In this document: positions 14,597 through 21,688 of the stretch, piece by piece
Numbering within the stretch: the stretch's first letter is position 1
How the letters are laid out: every line of letters begins with the position of its first letter
The notes under the pieces: model-generated
What the model was told of the DNA's origin: nothing
Database searches by the model: none
The model's input: only the letters and a program-made list of their open reading frames with translations
From: Spirochaetia bacterium
Lineage (GTDB): Bacteria; Spirochaetota; Spirochaetia; Treponematales; Breznakiellaceae
DNA: 34,237 bases
Assembly (NCBI GenBank): GCA_026002045.1
Contig: BOAV01000020.1
Coordinates: 1 to 34,237 of the forward strand
Reading direction: 5' to 3'
Position numbers and translations under genes: made by a program

Positions 14597-16063
14597 ATGG
14601 AATTCAACCCCAATATCAAATACCGAAATCTCCCCGTGGTGGTCCTGGCGGGCAGGCCCAATGTGGGCAAGTCCACCCTTTTTAACCGGCTGCTCCACAA
14701 ACGCCGTGCCATCACGGACCCTACGCCGGGGGTGACCCGTGACCCGGTGGAAATGGATGCCTTTATTCAGGGCAAGCCTTTACGGCTCATCGACACCGGC
14801 GGCTTCAAGCTGGTCCGCGAAGGGGACCCATCGGAAGCCCTTGACGATCTGGTAGTAGAAAAAACTTTGGAGACCCTTGAGAAGGCGGACCTGATCGTAC
14901 TCATCCTCGCCGCCGGTGAATTGTCAGCAGAGGATGAGGAATTCATCGGCTTTCTGCGCCGTTACCGGAACCGGCTTTTGGTTGCGGTGAATAAAACCGA
15001 AGGGGGCCGCCGGGAGGCCGATGCGTGGAACCTCCTCTCCTACGGCTTCGACAAGGTTCACATGATCTCCGCCGAACACGGCGACAACATCGGGGAGCTT
15101 GAGGAAGCGATTTTATCGCGGCTTGATTTTTCAAGAGTGGAAAGAGCCGGTAAAGCCCGCAGTAATACTGTTGACAGTAATACTAATATTGACAGCGCCG
15201 ATGCCCGGCCCATCCGCATCGCGCTGTTGGGAAAACCCAATACCGGAAAGTCCACATTGTCGAACCGGCTGACCGCATCCAGCGCTTCCATCGTGAGCGA
15301 CATCCCCGGTACCACCCGCGATGTGGTGGAGGGAATTTTCTCCTGGAAGGGCCGGGACTTTCAGGTGCTGGACACTGCGGGGATCAGGCGGAAAACCAAG
15401 GTCACTGAAAATATCGAATACTATTCAGTGAACCGGGCGATCAAAACCATTGATGAAGCGGACATTGTGTTCCTCATGATCGACGCCGTGGAGGGGCTTT
15501 CCGAACAGGACAAGAAGATCGCCGGCCTCGCCTACGACAAGGGCCGGGGGATCATCATGGTCCTCAACAAATGGGACGCCATGCCTCAAATTAAAAACGC
15601 CTTCGAGGCCAGCGCCGACCGGATTCGTTTTCTTTTCGGCAAGATGGAATATGCCCCGATTGTGCCGGTGAGCGCCCGTGACGGAACCGGGGTGGACAAG
15701 CTCCTCAACACCGCCATGCGGATGTACAAGCAACTGCAAATCAAAATCGAGACCGGCCCATTGAATCAGGCTCTGGAACGGTGGCTGTTGGAGAGCCCGC
15801 CTCCTTCGGGTCCCTCAACCCGTTTCAAAGTCAAATATGCGGTGCAGAAATCCGCAAACCCCGTGGCGTTTATTTTTTTTGTATCCCGCCCCCGTGCGGT
15901 GAGCGAAGCGTATACTTCATACCTTCGCAATAAAATCCGCAAGGACCTGGGCTTCTCTTTGGTGCCCGTGGCCGTGGAAATCCGATCCTCTGCCGGAGAT
16001 GCCGGGAAAAGCCGGAAGGATACTATGGGCCGTAAGACAATCTCTGGTCACAAGAGGGGATGA
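14597..16063 (+). CDS. der: ribosome-associated GTPase Der (EngA)
   Basis: This 488-residue GTPase has two tandem G domains, the hallmark of Der. The first has GRPNVGKST near residue 18, DTGG near 58 and NKTE near 133. The second has GKPNTGKST near residue 213, DTAG near 259 and NKWD near 325. A C-terminal KH-like domain follows from about 375. It acts in 50S ribosome assembly and is normally essential. The linker between the G domains contains the odd repeat RSNTVDSNTNIDS, encoded by two copies of an AGTAATACT 9-mer. It begins 1 base after the ptsI stop, so the two genes are co-transcribed. Confidence 0.96.
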   Translation: MEFNPNIKYRNLPVVVLAGRPNVGKSTLFNRLLHKRRAITDPTPGVTRDPVEMDAFIQGKPLRLIDTGGFKLVREGDPSEALDDLVVEKTLETLEKADLIVLILAAGELSAEDEEFIGFLRRYRNRLLVAVNKTEGGRREADAWNLLSYGFDKVHMISAEHGDNIGELEEAILSRLDFSRVERAGKARSNTVDSNTNIDSADARPIRIALLGKPNTGKSTLSNRLTASSASIVSDIPGTTRDVVEGIFSWKGRDFQVLDTAGIRRKTKVTENIEYYSVNRAIKTIDEADIVFLMIDAVEGLSEQDKKIAGLAYDKGRGIIMVLNKWDAMPQIKNAFEASADRIRFLFGKMEYAPIVPVSARDGTGVDKLLNTAMRMYKQLQIKIETGPLNQALERWLLESPPPSGPSTRFKVKYAVQKSANPVAFIFFVSRPRAVSEAYTSYLRNKIRKDLGFSLVPVAVEIRSSAGDAGKSRKDTMGRKTISGHKRG

Positions 16064-16066
16064 GCC

Positions 16067-16399
16067 GTGGCGTTTTATGGGATTCGCGATGTTGAACGGC
16101 TCCTCAAGGTGAAGGTCCATGTGCTGAGGTACTGGGAACAGGAAATTCCCCTGATTCAGCCCAAGAAGGATCTTGCCGGGAAACTGCGTTATTCAAACCG
16201 TGATCTGCAAGTTTTTCTGCGGCTCAAATACCTTTTGTACGACCGGCATTTTACGGTGGAAGGGGCGCGGGAAGAACTTTTCCGGGAGGCCTCCGGGGAT
16301 CATCAGGATCTCCGCGCCCAGATCGCCGCCCTCCGTTCGGATCTGGTGGACCTCTGTTTTCTGCTTAACAACAAAGATGTCCCCGGGGATGCGCCATAA
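16067..16399 (+). CDS. MerR-family-like transcriptional regulator
   Basis: This 110-residue protein starts with a MerR-type winged helix (FYGIRDVERLLKVKVHVLRYWEQEIPLIQPKKD, then RYSNRDLQVFLRLKYLLYDRHFTVEGAREEL). The C-terminal third is a predicted helix with alternating hydrophobic residues, suited to dimerisation. There is no metal- or drug-binding domain, so the effector is unknown. The start is GTG behind GAGGGG, 3 bases after the der stop. The following gene's ATG overlaps its stop (TAATG), so it is coupled to the methyltransferase gene. Confidence 0.82.
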   Translation: MAFYGIRDVERLLKVKVHVLRYWEQEIPLIQPKKDLAGKLRYSNRDLQVFLRLKYLLYDRHFTVEGAREELFREASGDHQDLRAQIAALRSDLVDLCFLLNNKDVPGDAP

Positions 16400-17610
16400 T
16401 GCCGGTAAGTGCGGTGCCCGCATCCGTCCCCACAGTAGAACTATTTCCCCCACTACCGCCGGAAATCCGCAGCGCACTGGAGGATGTCATCCCCCTTATC
16501 GATAAAACTTTTCCCATCCCCGGCCGCTTTAAGCAGGGCCTGCCCGGCGATGTGGCGGAACTTTCCCGGCTCCTTACCAGCGGCCGGGGGGATCGGGGCG
16601 AGTCCTATCTGGGAAAGCCGCCCCTCCTTTCAGCCTATCTTCGCTACTTCCTTCCCTGGAATCTCTACCGGCTCTGCCGGCTTCTCCCATCGCTCGATCT
16701 GCATCTTGCCGCCGGTGATGCCGTCACCGACCTTGGAGCCGGCCCCCTCACCTTTCCCGCAGCGCTCTGGATATCCCGGCCTGAACTGCGGTCCCTGCCG
16801 CTGGAGTTCCGCTGCGTTGACCGCACCGGCGCCGTGCTGGATGCGGGAAAAAAATTTTTTGCGGCTCTGACAGGGGAGGAGAATCCCTGGACCATAAAAA
16901 CCATCAAGGCGGATATTCGCAGGGACCCAGAAATCCGTGGGAACAGGGCCGCTCTGGTGACGGCAGTAAATGTGTTTAACGAGCTCTTGGGTCATATCCC
17001 CCACACCGCCACAGAGGCCCTTCACCGGGAAGCCGGTGGGTATGCCCGTTTGCTTACAGGACTCGCCGCCGACACGGGCCGCATCCTGGTGATAGAGCCG
17101 GGAGTTCCCCGTTCCGGGGAATTTATCAGCGCATTCAGAACATCCCTTGCGGACTCAGGCCGCCCGCCCCTGTCCCCCTGTCCCCACACTAATGGCTGTC
17201 CCCTTCCCGGCGGGCTGCACGCCAAGTGGTGCCACTTTAACTTTGATACGATTGATGCTCCCGCCGCATTGCATAAGCTTTCCGCCGCCGCAGGGATCCC
17301 CAAGGAGCGGGCTGTTTTGAGCTTCCTGTTTGCGGGATCGGCCGGTTCCGGCGAGTTCGCAGAAAAAGTCATTGATGTGAAACCGGTAACGCCGTCCCCC
17401 GGTCTGCCGGTGCGGATCATCTCCGATGCCTTCCCGGTTCCTCCGGACCGGTATGGGCGCTACGGTTGTTCCGGCAAAGGCTTGATCCTGGCGGCGGGCA
17501 ATCAGCAGACGGTAGAAAGACTACAGTCCGGGGCACTGATCAATCTGACCATCAAGGGGAAGGAAAGACCGGACCCCAAAAGCGGAGCGATTGTAGCGGA
17601 GGTGGAATAG
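16399..17610 (+). CDS. Rsm22/METTL17-like small-subunit ribosomal methyltransferase family protein
   Basis: This 403-residue protein has a SAM-dependent methyltransferase fold (DLGAGPLTFPAAL near residue 112, a variant of motif I) and the Rsm22 signature CPHTNGCPLPGG...KWCHF near residue 255. In mitochondrial METTL17, an Rsm22-family member, Cys residues of this motif plus a later one ligate a 4Fe-4S cluster; here three motif Cys and a later Cys in GCSGKG could serve. Role: small ribosomal subunit assembly or rRNA modification, inferred from the family. The gene is translationally coupled to the MerR-like gene and ends the ptsI-der-merR-rsm22 run, so it is probably housekeeping. Confidence 0.85.
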   Translation: MPVSAVPASVPTVELFPPLPPEIRSALEDVIPLIDKTFPIPGRFKQGLPGDVAELSRLLTSGRGDRGESYLGKPPLLSAYLRYFLPWNLYRLCRLLPSLDLHLAAGDAVTDLGAGPLTFPAALWISRPELRSLPLEFRCVDRTGAVLDAGKKFFAALTGEENPWTIKTIKADIRRDPEIRGNRAALVTAVNVFNELLGHIPHTATEALHREAGGYARLLTGLAADTGRILVIEPGVPRSGEFISAFRTSLADSGRPPLSPCPHTNGCPLPGGLHAKWCHFNFDTIDAPAALHKLSAAAGIPKERAVLSFLFAGSAGSGEFAEKVIDVKPVTPSPGLPVRIISDAFPVPPDRYGRYGCSGKGLILAAGNQQTVERLQSGALINLTIKGKERPDPKSGAIVAEVE

Positions 17611-17619
17611 CCGCAAAGG

Positions 17620-18132
17620 CTAGGGCCTAAAGCCGATTGGCTTTGACGGCGGCGGCGGGCTGGCAATAAAGCCGTTCAGCGCTCTAATGATATCATCTAC
17701 CCGTTTGTCATTACGTTCGATGTATAACAGCAGCAGTTTGCGCAACTCCAGAATTTGTTCGTTTGTACCGGTCTGCGCGAGCGCATACTGACGCATTTGA
17801 ACAAAAACACGCATTATTTTGATGTTTACATTGATTGCGGTCTCGCTTTTCAAAACGCTGGACAGCATCAGAATGCCGTGTTCGGTAAAAGCGTATGGTT
17901 TATACTTTCGTGAATCCCGGCTAAAGGTCACAAAATGTGACCTTAAAGTTTTCCACTCTTCCGCATTCAATTGAAACATGAAATCCTCTGGGAACCGCCC
18001 CATATTGCGTTTTACCGCCTGATTTAATACCTTGGTTCCAACTTGATACAACTGTGCCAGGTCGCTGTCAAGCATCACTTTATACCCGCGAATTTCGTAA
18101 ATCATGCTGGGTATGGGTAGCGCTTCATTCAT
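17620..18132 (-). CDS. ORF6N-domain DNA-binding protein
   Basis: This 170-residue protein has an ORF6N domain at about residues 8-105 (YEIRGYKVMLDSDLAQLYQVGTKVLNQAVKRN, RFPEDFMFQL, YAFTEHGILMLSSVL). The C-terminal half is a helical region ending in proline-rich SPPPPSKP. ORF6N proteins are common in phages and mobile elements and behave as DNA-binding regulators. The ATG at 18132 is chosen because GGAGGACATC stands directly before it; the open frame extends further but has no ribosome site. The coding strand contains a 19-base palindrome (17925-17943), and a degenerate second copy of the same gene region lies upstream at about 18214-18260. It lies convergent to the Rsm22-like gene with only 9 bases between stops. 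Confidence 0.85.
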   Translation of the reverse strand: MNEALPIPSMIYEIRGYKVMLDSDLAQLYQVGTKVLNQAVKRNMGRFPEDFMFQLNAEEWKTLRSHFVTFSRDSRKYKPYAFTEHGILMLSSVLKSETAINVNIKIMRVFVQMRQYALAQTGTNEQILELRKLLLLYIERNDKRVDDIIRALNGFIASPPPPSKPIGFRP

Positions 18133-18213
18133 GATGTCCTCCACCGCATATATTACACAATTGGTAAAAAAATGCACCAAAATTCATTGAAAACATGACA
18201 AATGTAATATTTT

Positions 18214-18260
18214 TGAGGTCACATTTTGTGACCTCAAAGTTTGCCATTATTCCACATTCA
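18214..18260 (-). pseudogene. relic fragment of a second ORF6N gene
   Basis: Read on the minus strand, this stretch is about 82 percent identical over 45 bases to the ORF6N gene at 17923-17969. It translates as NVE-stop-WQTLRSQNVTS, matching NAEEWKTLRSHFVTF in the intact gene with a stop in place of the second Glu. LRSQNVTS is the usual spelling in the ORF6N family, so this is likely the remains of another family member rather than a chance match. It contains the perfect palindrome GAGGTCACA-NNN-TGTGACCTC (18215-18235), which may also serve as an operator. Confidence 0.55.
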
Positions 18261-18273
18261 GTAGTGGAATAAT
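18246..18273. repeat. 10-bp inverted repeat before ogt
   Basis: ATTATTCCAC at 18246-18255 pairs perfectly with 18264-18273 around an 8-base loop. It lies 40 bases before the ogt start and overlaps the end of the ORF6N relic, so it could be an operator for the ogt unit or part of the decayed gene. No T run follows. Confidence 0.4.
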
Positions 18274-18313
18274 TTATGCCGATTATCTATGATGAATCCA
18301 GGAGGTTCCTGTC

Positions 18314-18811
18314 ATGACCATCTATACCTGTTCCATCGAAACCCCATTAGGAGCGATGACCGCAGCGGCGGAAGACGAGGCCCTCACCGGGCTCTGGTTT
18401 GTAGGGCAGAAATATTATCCTGCAAAAATAGATGCCTGGATCAAAAAGCCCGATTACCCGGTTTTTGAAAAACTGCGATCCTGGCTGGGAGCTTACTTTG
18501 AAGGTAAAAAGCCCCGCATGGATTTTCCCCTTAAACCGCAGGGGACGGCCTTTCAAAAATCGGTATGGGAAATTCTTTTGCAGATTCCCTATGGTGAAGT
18601 GACCACCTACGGAGAGATTGCAAAACAGCTTGCGCGTAAGCAGGGATTTGCTTCAATGTCGGCGCAGGCGGTGGGGGGTGCAGTGGGGCATAATCCCATT
18701 TCCGTTTTGATACCCTGCCACCGGGTGCTTGGGGCCGATGGAAGTTTGACCGGTTATGCAGGGGGGCTCGATAAGAAAAAATATTTGTTGAAACTTGAGG
18801 GGCGCCGGTGA
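18314..18811 (+). CDS. ogt: methylated-DNA-[protein]-cysteine S-methyltransferase
   Basis: This 165-residue protein has the Ogt/AGT suicide-enzyme fold. The active-site Cys135 lies in IPCHRV, preceded by the helix-turn-helix region (IPYGEVTTYGEIAKQL) and followed by LTGYAGGLDKKKYLLKLE. It repairs O6-alkylguanine by transferring the alkyl group to its own cysteine. The N-terminal domain is short and lacks the Ada-type metal knuckle, so it is the simple Ogt form. An AGGAGG sequence precedes the ATG. The next gene starts within its stop codon (GTGA overlap), which couples it to a peptidoglycan carboxypeptidase, an arrangement without an obvious functional link. Confidence 0.94.
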   Translation: MTIYTCSIETPLGAMTAAAEDEALTGLWFVGQKYYPAKIDAWIKKPDYPVFEKLRSWLGAYFEGKKPRMDFPLKPQGTAFQKSVWEILLQIPYGEVTTYGEIAKQLARKQGFASMSAQAVGGAVGHNPISVLIPCHRVLGADGSLTGYAGGLDKKKYLLKLEGRR

Positions 18812-19689
18812 AATTACCAAAACAGTTTTTTTCTATATTGCTGATCATCGCAACTGCGGGGCTTCTTGCCGCCTGCTTAAAACCCGCTCCCTCCAAAAAA
18901 CCGGTGAATGCGGCTCCTGAACTTGCGGACGCCATCGCCCAATTAAGTGCGGCATCCGATCGAAAGGGCGCCGGCGGGGATGACGCCGATGAATTTAGAA
19001 ATCTTCTGGAGGATGTTCTTATCAGCGCGGGGATACCCCCGGAGCTTTCACAAAAACTTGAAACCGCCGCGAAAAGTCCCGCCTTCATCCTGGATCTTTG
19101 GGCCTGCCTTGAGGGGGACCCCTATTTACGGATGCTGGTGGATAAACAGCATCCCCTTCCCGCCGGCTACGAACCGGATGATCTGGTTGAACTAAAAGGC
19201 GGCTCCTATCAAATCGGGCGAAAGGGGCTCATGCTCCGCCGCGCCGCAGCGGAGGCCCTTGAGGAAATGGCCGCCGCTGCAAAGGCCGATGGGGTCACCC
19301 TGATCGCATCTTCAAGTTACCGGTCCTACGATTACCAGGTGGAGGTTTACGACCGCATTGTCAAGGAGATGGGGCAGGAGGCGGCGGACCGGGAATCGGC
19401 GCGGCCGGGACACAGCCAGCACCAGACCGGGCTTGTGGTGGACTTCGGTTCCATTGACGATAGTTTTGCTGAAACCGCCGCGGGCCGCTGGATTGAAGTC
19501 AACGGGAGCCGCTTCGGCTGGTCCATTTCATTTCCCGATGGTTATGAAGAAGTTACCGGTTACCGCTGGGAAAGCTGGCATTACCGTTATGTGGGCCGGG
19601 ATCTTGCCGCCTTTATCGCCACCTGGTTTGAGGGCGTCCAGCAATACGCCTTACAGTTTATCTACGAATGGGAAAAGGCCGGAGCCTAG
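18808..19689 (+). CDS. VanY-family D-alanyl-D-alanine carboxypeptidase lipoprotein
   Basis: This 293-residue protein has a signal peptide with the lipobox LLAAC (Cys23), so it is expected to be membrane-anchored in the periplasm. The C-terminal half is a VanY/LAS-type zinc peptidase: ASSSYRSYDYQVEVY, the ligand motif SQHQTGLVVDFG (His and Asp), and ESWHYRYVG with the last His ligand. It trims the terminal D-Ala from peptidoglycan stems. The region between about 25 and 130 is a variable, helix-rich linker. It starts with GTG overlapping the ogt stop (GTGA). Vancomycin resistance is not implied, as no vanH/A/X neighbours exist. Confidence 0.88.
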   Translation: MKLPKQFFSILLIIATAGLLAACLKPAPSKKPVNAAPELADAIAQLSAASDRKGAGGDDADEFRNLLEDVLISAGIPPELSQKLETAAKSPAFILDLWACLEGDPYLRMLVDKQHPLPAGYEPDDLVELKGGSYQIGRKGLMLRRAAAEALEEMAAAAKADGVTLIASSSYRSYDYQVEVYDRIVKEMGQEAADRESARPGHSQHQTGLVVDFGSIDDSFAETAAGRWIEVNGSRFGWSISFPDGYEEVTGYRWESWHYRYVGRDLAAFIATWFEGVQQYALQFIYEWEKAGA

Positions 19690-19700
19690 AGCCGGCCCGC

Positions 19701-19733
19701 AGTAAAACTGTTTTAAGTTGTTTCTGTTTTACT
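19701..19733. terminator. inverted repeat between convergent VanY and MATE genes
   Basis: AGTAAAAC at 19701-19708 pairs with GTTTTACT at 19726-19733. It spans the 3' end of the minus-strand MATE gene and begins 12 bases after the VanY stop. The sequence is AT-rich with T runs, so it may act as a weak two-way terminator. The arm belongs to the AGTAAAACT variant of the 9-mer family described in the findings. Confidence 0.4.
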
Positions 19734-21134
19734 CATACTCCGCAGTTTTTTCAGCTCAAAGAAGATCAGAATCCCGGTAAGCAAAACCGCAAAGCCGTCC
19801 GCCACCGGCGCGGCTGCAATCACCCCGTGGAGCCCCCAGATTTTTCCGAAGATCAGCATACAGGGGATCAGTACGATAAACTGCCTGAGCATGGAAAGGA
19901 AGATTGAAATCTTCGGCCTGCCGGTAACTACATACATATTGGTGGACACGATCTGGAAGCCGTTCAGGGGCAGCATGATCATAATCACCCGCATGGCCCA
20001 GGGCGCAAAACTGAGGAGCGCCTCGCTGCCATCGGGGGCGAAGATGCGGATCAGGAAACCGGGGAAGAGTTCCCCGATTGCGAAGCCCAGGGTGCAGATC
20101 GTAGTAGCCGCAGCGACAGCCCCCAGGTAGGCCTTGAGTACCCGGCTGTACTTTTTCGCCCCGTAATTGTAACCCATGATCGGCTGCGCCCCCTGGTTAA
20201 TGCCGAAGACCGGCATCAGGATCAGCATAGTGATGGAGCCCACGATATTCGCTCCCGAAAGGGCGATGTCCCCGCCATTGGCAACCCCCAGGCTGGCCGC
20301 GCCATACCAGCCCATGCTCGTGTTAAAGAGGAGCTGCACCCCGGACATGACGAATTGCAGGATAAACTGCGCGGAGCCAAAGGCCATGATTTGGCCGATG
20401 ATCCCCAGCGAAGGCTTGAAGGTTTTTAGCCGCAGCTTGATCACCGCCCTCTTTCCGAGACTGAATGCCAGGATCCAGATTGCCGATGCAAGCTGGGAAA
20501 TGATCGTCGCCCAAGCGGCCCCTTCGACGCCCCATTTGAATACAAAGATGAACAGGGGGTCCAGGATCATGTTCAGCCCCGCGCCGATGAACATGCTGAT
20601 CATGGTGATGTTGGGAAAACCCTGGGCTCTTGTACAGTGGGAAAAGCCGAAGCCCACCATGGAAAAAACCGCCCCGTAAAGGATGATCCGCAGGTATTCA
20701 CGGCTATAGGTAAGGGCCTCGCTCCCTTCCTGGGCCCCCAGCATGGAAAGGATGGGCTCCATAAAGACAAGGCCCACGGCCATAAAGATAATGCCCATGA
20801 GCAGCAGCAGGCAGAAGCAGTGGTTCAGGGCGTTTTCCGCTTCCTCCCGGCGGCCCTGACCGAGGCGCATGGAGATCATGTTTGCCGAGCCAATTCCGAA
20901 AAGCATGGAAAAGGCCATACTGATGGTCATCAGGGGCAGCACCAGGGACAGGCCCCCCAAGGCGATTTCATTTACCCCCTGGCCCACAAAGATCCGGTCC
21001 ACCACATTGTAGAGGGCATTGACCACCATCCCGGTTACAGCGGGAATGGAAAAGCGGAGCAGCAGCTTTCCGACGGGCTCAGTGCCCAGACGGTCGGCGG
21101 CATTGATGTGTTTTACAGAAGCGGAATTAGACAA
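19713..21134 (-). CDS. MATE-family multidrug/Na+ efflux protein
   Basis: This 473-residue membrane protein has about 12 hydrophobic helices and two homologous halves, the size and layout of MATE exporters of the NorM/DinF type. Recognisable stretches are PAVTGMVVNALYNVVDRIFVG in the first helix pair and GINQGAQPIMGYNYGAKKYSRV in the second half. It exports cationic compounds using Na+ or H+. The start is TTG behind GAGGAG; the next in-frame start lies within the first helix and would damage it. It is divergent from the metal regulator, and one of the two ArsR-type operators lies about 75-95 bases before it, so it could share metal control. Confidence 0.9.
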   Translation of the reverse strand: MSNSASVKHINAADRLGTEPVGKLLLRFSIPAVTGMVVNALYNVVDRIFVGQGVNEIALGGLSLVLPLMTISMAFSMLFGIGSANMISMRLGQGRREEAENALNHCFCLLLLMGIIFMAVGLVFMEPILSMLGAQEGSEALTYSREYLRIILYGAVFSMVGFGFSHCTRAQGFPNITMISMFIGAGLNMILDPLFIFVFKWGVEGAAWATIISQLASAIWILAFSLGKRAVIKLRLKTFKPSLGIIGQIMAFGSAQFILQFVMSGVQLLFNTSMGWYGAASLGVANGGDIALSGANIVGSITMLILMPVFGINQGAQPIMGYNYGAKKYSRVLKAYLGAVAAATTICTLGFAIGELFPGFLIRIFAPDGSEALLSFAPWAMRVIMIMLPLNGFQIVSTNMYVVTGRPKISIFLSMLRQFIVLIPCMLIFGKIWGLHGVIAAAPVADGFAVLLTGILIFFELKKLRSMSKTETT

Positions 21135-21207
21135 TGTTATCTCCTCGAACCCCTATCATATGCTGATACATCGGGGGGATCAACCTTGGCGAAAGCATAA
21201 AAATATT

Positions 21208-21230
21208 TGAACAATTGTTCATACATTCAA
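21208..21230. promoter_or_regulatory. ArsR/SmtB-type operator, distal copy
   Basis: The perfect 14-base palindrome TGAACAATTGTTCA (21208-21221) is followed by TACATTCAA. ArsR/SmtB-family repressors classically bind such TGAAnnnnnnTTCA inverted repeats. It lies just upstream of the -35 box of the regulator promoter and on the MATE side, and repeats almost exactly at 21275-21297. Confidence 0.72.
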
Positions 21231-21233
21231 CTA

Positions 21234-21262
21234 TTGACAAAAAATTTATCAGGTGTTATATT
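21234..21262 (+). promoter_or_regulatory. promoter of the metal regulator and efflux operon
   Basis: TTGACA (21234-21239) is spaced 17 bases from TATATT (21257-21262), near the sigma-70 consensus. It lies between the two ArsR-type operators, and the start site would fall close to the second one, which suits repression released by metal. Confidence 0.75.
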
Positions 21263-21274
21263 TATCTTGTCATT

Positions 21275-21297
21275 TGAATAATTGTTCAAGTATTCAA
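21275..21297. promoter_or_regulatory. ArsR/SmtB-type operator, proximal copy
   Basis: TGAATAATTGTTCA (21275-21288) is a palindrome with one mismatch and is followed by AGTATTCAA, giving the same composite layout as 21208-21230. The centre lies about 10 bases downstream of the expected start site, a normal place for a SmtB/CadC-type block. Confidence 0.75.
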
Positions 21298-21322
21298 TCG
21301 TTTGAGTGATGGAGGATAATAT

Positions 21323-21688
21323 ATGGATAAATCCAATAATGTTTTGGTCTTTCATCAGGATGATGTTGACCATGCGGCGGAGAGTCTGCCGCCCCAGGAG
21401 GAACTCAACGATCTGGGGGAATTTTTCAAGGTTTTGACGGACCCCACCCGGCTCAAAATACTTTACGCCCTGGGCCTGGGGGAACTCTGCGTCTTCGACC
21501 TTTCGGTGACCATCGGGGCCAGTGTGTCCTCAGTCAGCCATCACCTTGCGGGGCTCAAACGGGTACGCCTGGTCAAGGCCCGGCGGGACGGCCGGATTAT
21601 CTACTATTCATTGGATGACGATCATGTCAATTCCATCGTCAAATTTGCCCGTGAACATTTAGGAGAACACGAACATGGAAATGCTTAA
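21323..21688 (+). CDS. ArsR/SmtB-family metal-responsive repressor
   Basis: This 121-residue winged-helix protein matches the family: FFKVLTDPTRLKILYALGLGELCVFDLSV, then SVSHHLAGLKRVRLVKARRDGRIIYYSL. The C-terminal helix carries DDHVNSIVKFAREHLGEHEH, which fits the alpha-5 zinc site pattern DxHx10Hx2(E/H) of SmtB/CzrA-type Zn/Co sensors. The ELCV Cys of the alpha-3 site is also present, but its usual companion Cys (ELCVC) is Phe here, favouring a zinc-type alpha-5 sensor. Role: repress its own operon and relieve it when zinc or cadmium binds. A GGAGG sequence precedes the ATG. It overlaps the ATPase gene by 14 bases. Confidence 0.92.
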   Translation: MDKSNNVLVFHQDDVDHAAESLPPQEELNDLGEFFKVLTDPTRLKILYALGLGELCVFDLSVTIGASVSSVSHHLAGLKRVRLVKARRDGRIIYYSLDDDHVNSIVKFAREHLGEHEHGNA

